DNA from: Halanaerobium kushneri
Lineage (GTDB): Bacteria > Bacillota > Halanaerobiia > Halanaerobiales > Halanaerobiaceae
Assembly (NCBI RefSeq): GCF_900156285.1
Contig: NZ_FTNC01000003.1
Span: 1-64,000 of the forward strand
Length of the DNA stretch: 64,000 nucleotides
Reading direction: 5' to 3'
Positions 63,839-64,000 of the stretch are shown here, piece after piece. The position numbers and the translations under genes are program-made. A model generated the notes under the pieces. It was given only the letters and a program-made list of their open reading frames with translations. It had not been told where the DNA came from and did not search any database. The first letter of the stretch is position 1. Each line of letters begins with the position of its first letter.

Positions 63839-64000
63839 ATGAGAATTAACACTAATGTTGCTGCGTTGAATTCATACAACCAGCTAAAAAACACACAGAA
63901 TAACTTAAGTAAGTCTTTATCAAGGTTGTCTTCAGGTAAAAGAATTAATGGTGCTGCTGATGATGCTGCAGGTCTGGCAATCAGTGAGAAGATGAAAAGT
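63839..64000 (+). CDS. hag: Flagellin, N-terminal part (runs off the right edge)
   Basis: The first 54 codons of flagellin: MRINTNVAALNSYNQLKNTQ, then NLSKSLSRLSSGKRINGAAD and DAAGLAISEKMKS. This is the highly conserved N-terminal D0/D1 helix region of the filament protein. The ATG follows AAGGAGG with seven to eight bases of spacing. The long hairpin-rich leader suggests translational control. The rest of the gene, including the C-terminal D0 helix and the variable domain, lies outside the window. Confidence 0.95.
   Translation, partial: MRINTNVAALNSYNQLKNTQNNLSKSLSRLSSGKRINGAADDAAGLAISEKMKS

Overview
The window looks like the chromosome of a motile, low-GC, Gram-positive-type anaerobe, most likely a member of the Halanaerobiales (Halanaerobium-like). 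That placement is inferred from the AT-rich sequence, strong AGGAGG ribosome-binding sites with frequent TTG/GTG starts, glutamate-rich proteins, ABC sugar importers that lack their own ATPase gene, a Firmicutes-type (type 2) GalT and a Bacillus-like flagellar gene set. I saw no rRNA, tRNA or CRISPR array.

Layout. 0-0.5 kb: edge of an insertion sequence, two inverted perfect DnaA boxes, and a YheO-type regulator (to 1.1 kb). 1.2-11.1 kb: a HAD phosphatase, then two opposed Ugp-like (glycerol-3-phosphate/glycerophosphodiester type) ABC import operons with an MFS transporter between them and a glycerophosphodiester phosphodiesterase at the end of the second. 11.3-22.2 kb: a double PRC-barrel protein, uvrB, uvrA, a c-di-GMP signalling gene broken by a one-base frameshift, uvrC and a truncated MntA-like nucleotidyltransferase. 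22.4-31.8 kb: a sugar-acid catabolic locus comprising a GntR/FCD regulator, D-galactonate dehydratase, a LarA-like nickel-pincer racemase/epimerase, a TRAP transporter, an IlvD/Edd-family dehydratase and an iron-type alcohol dehydrogenase. The same 13-base palindromic element precedes the regulator and the first enzyme.

31.9-34.4 kb: cheB-cheR and the YvyF-like flagellar protein. 34.7-41.6 kb: a third ABC sugar importer followed by a Gfo/Idh/MocA oxidoreductase, galT and a second GntR/FCD regulator. 41.7-44.1 kb: a lipoprotein cysteine peptidase whose catalytic motifs lie in permuted order, directly followed by a secreted double chagasin-type inhibitor. 44.3-53.1 kb: a GGDEF/EAL protein and gltB-gltD. 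53.3-60.0 kb: a heptad-repeat coiled-coil protein, an MNT nucleotidyltransferase with the wreck of its partner gene, cheV, a candidate structured RNA, a chemoreceptor, a chemoreceptor fragment, and an unrecognised two-gene operon whose second product carries a PD-(D/E)XK-like nuclease signature. 60.2-64.0 kb: flgM-flgN-flgK-flgL and the start of flagellin, which has a long structured leader with two CsrA-like sites.

The best candidates for something undescribed are the permuted papain-like peptidase with its chagasin partner (41.7-44.1 kb), the two-gene nuclease-like operon in the chemotaxis/flagellar region (57.7-60.0 kb), the LarA-containing sugar-acid locus (22.4-31.8 kb), and the folded RNA after cheV (55.38-55.47 kb). 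All functional statements come from reading the sequence; no database search was run.
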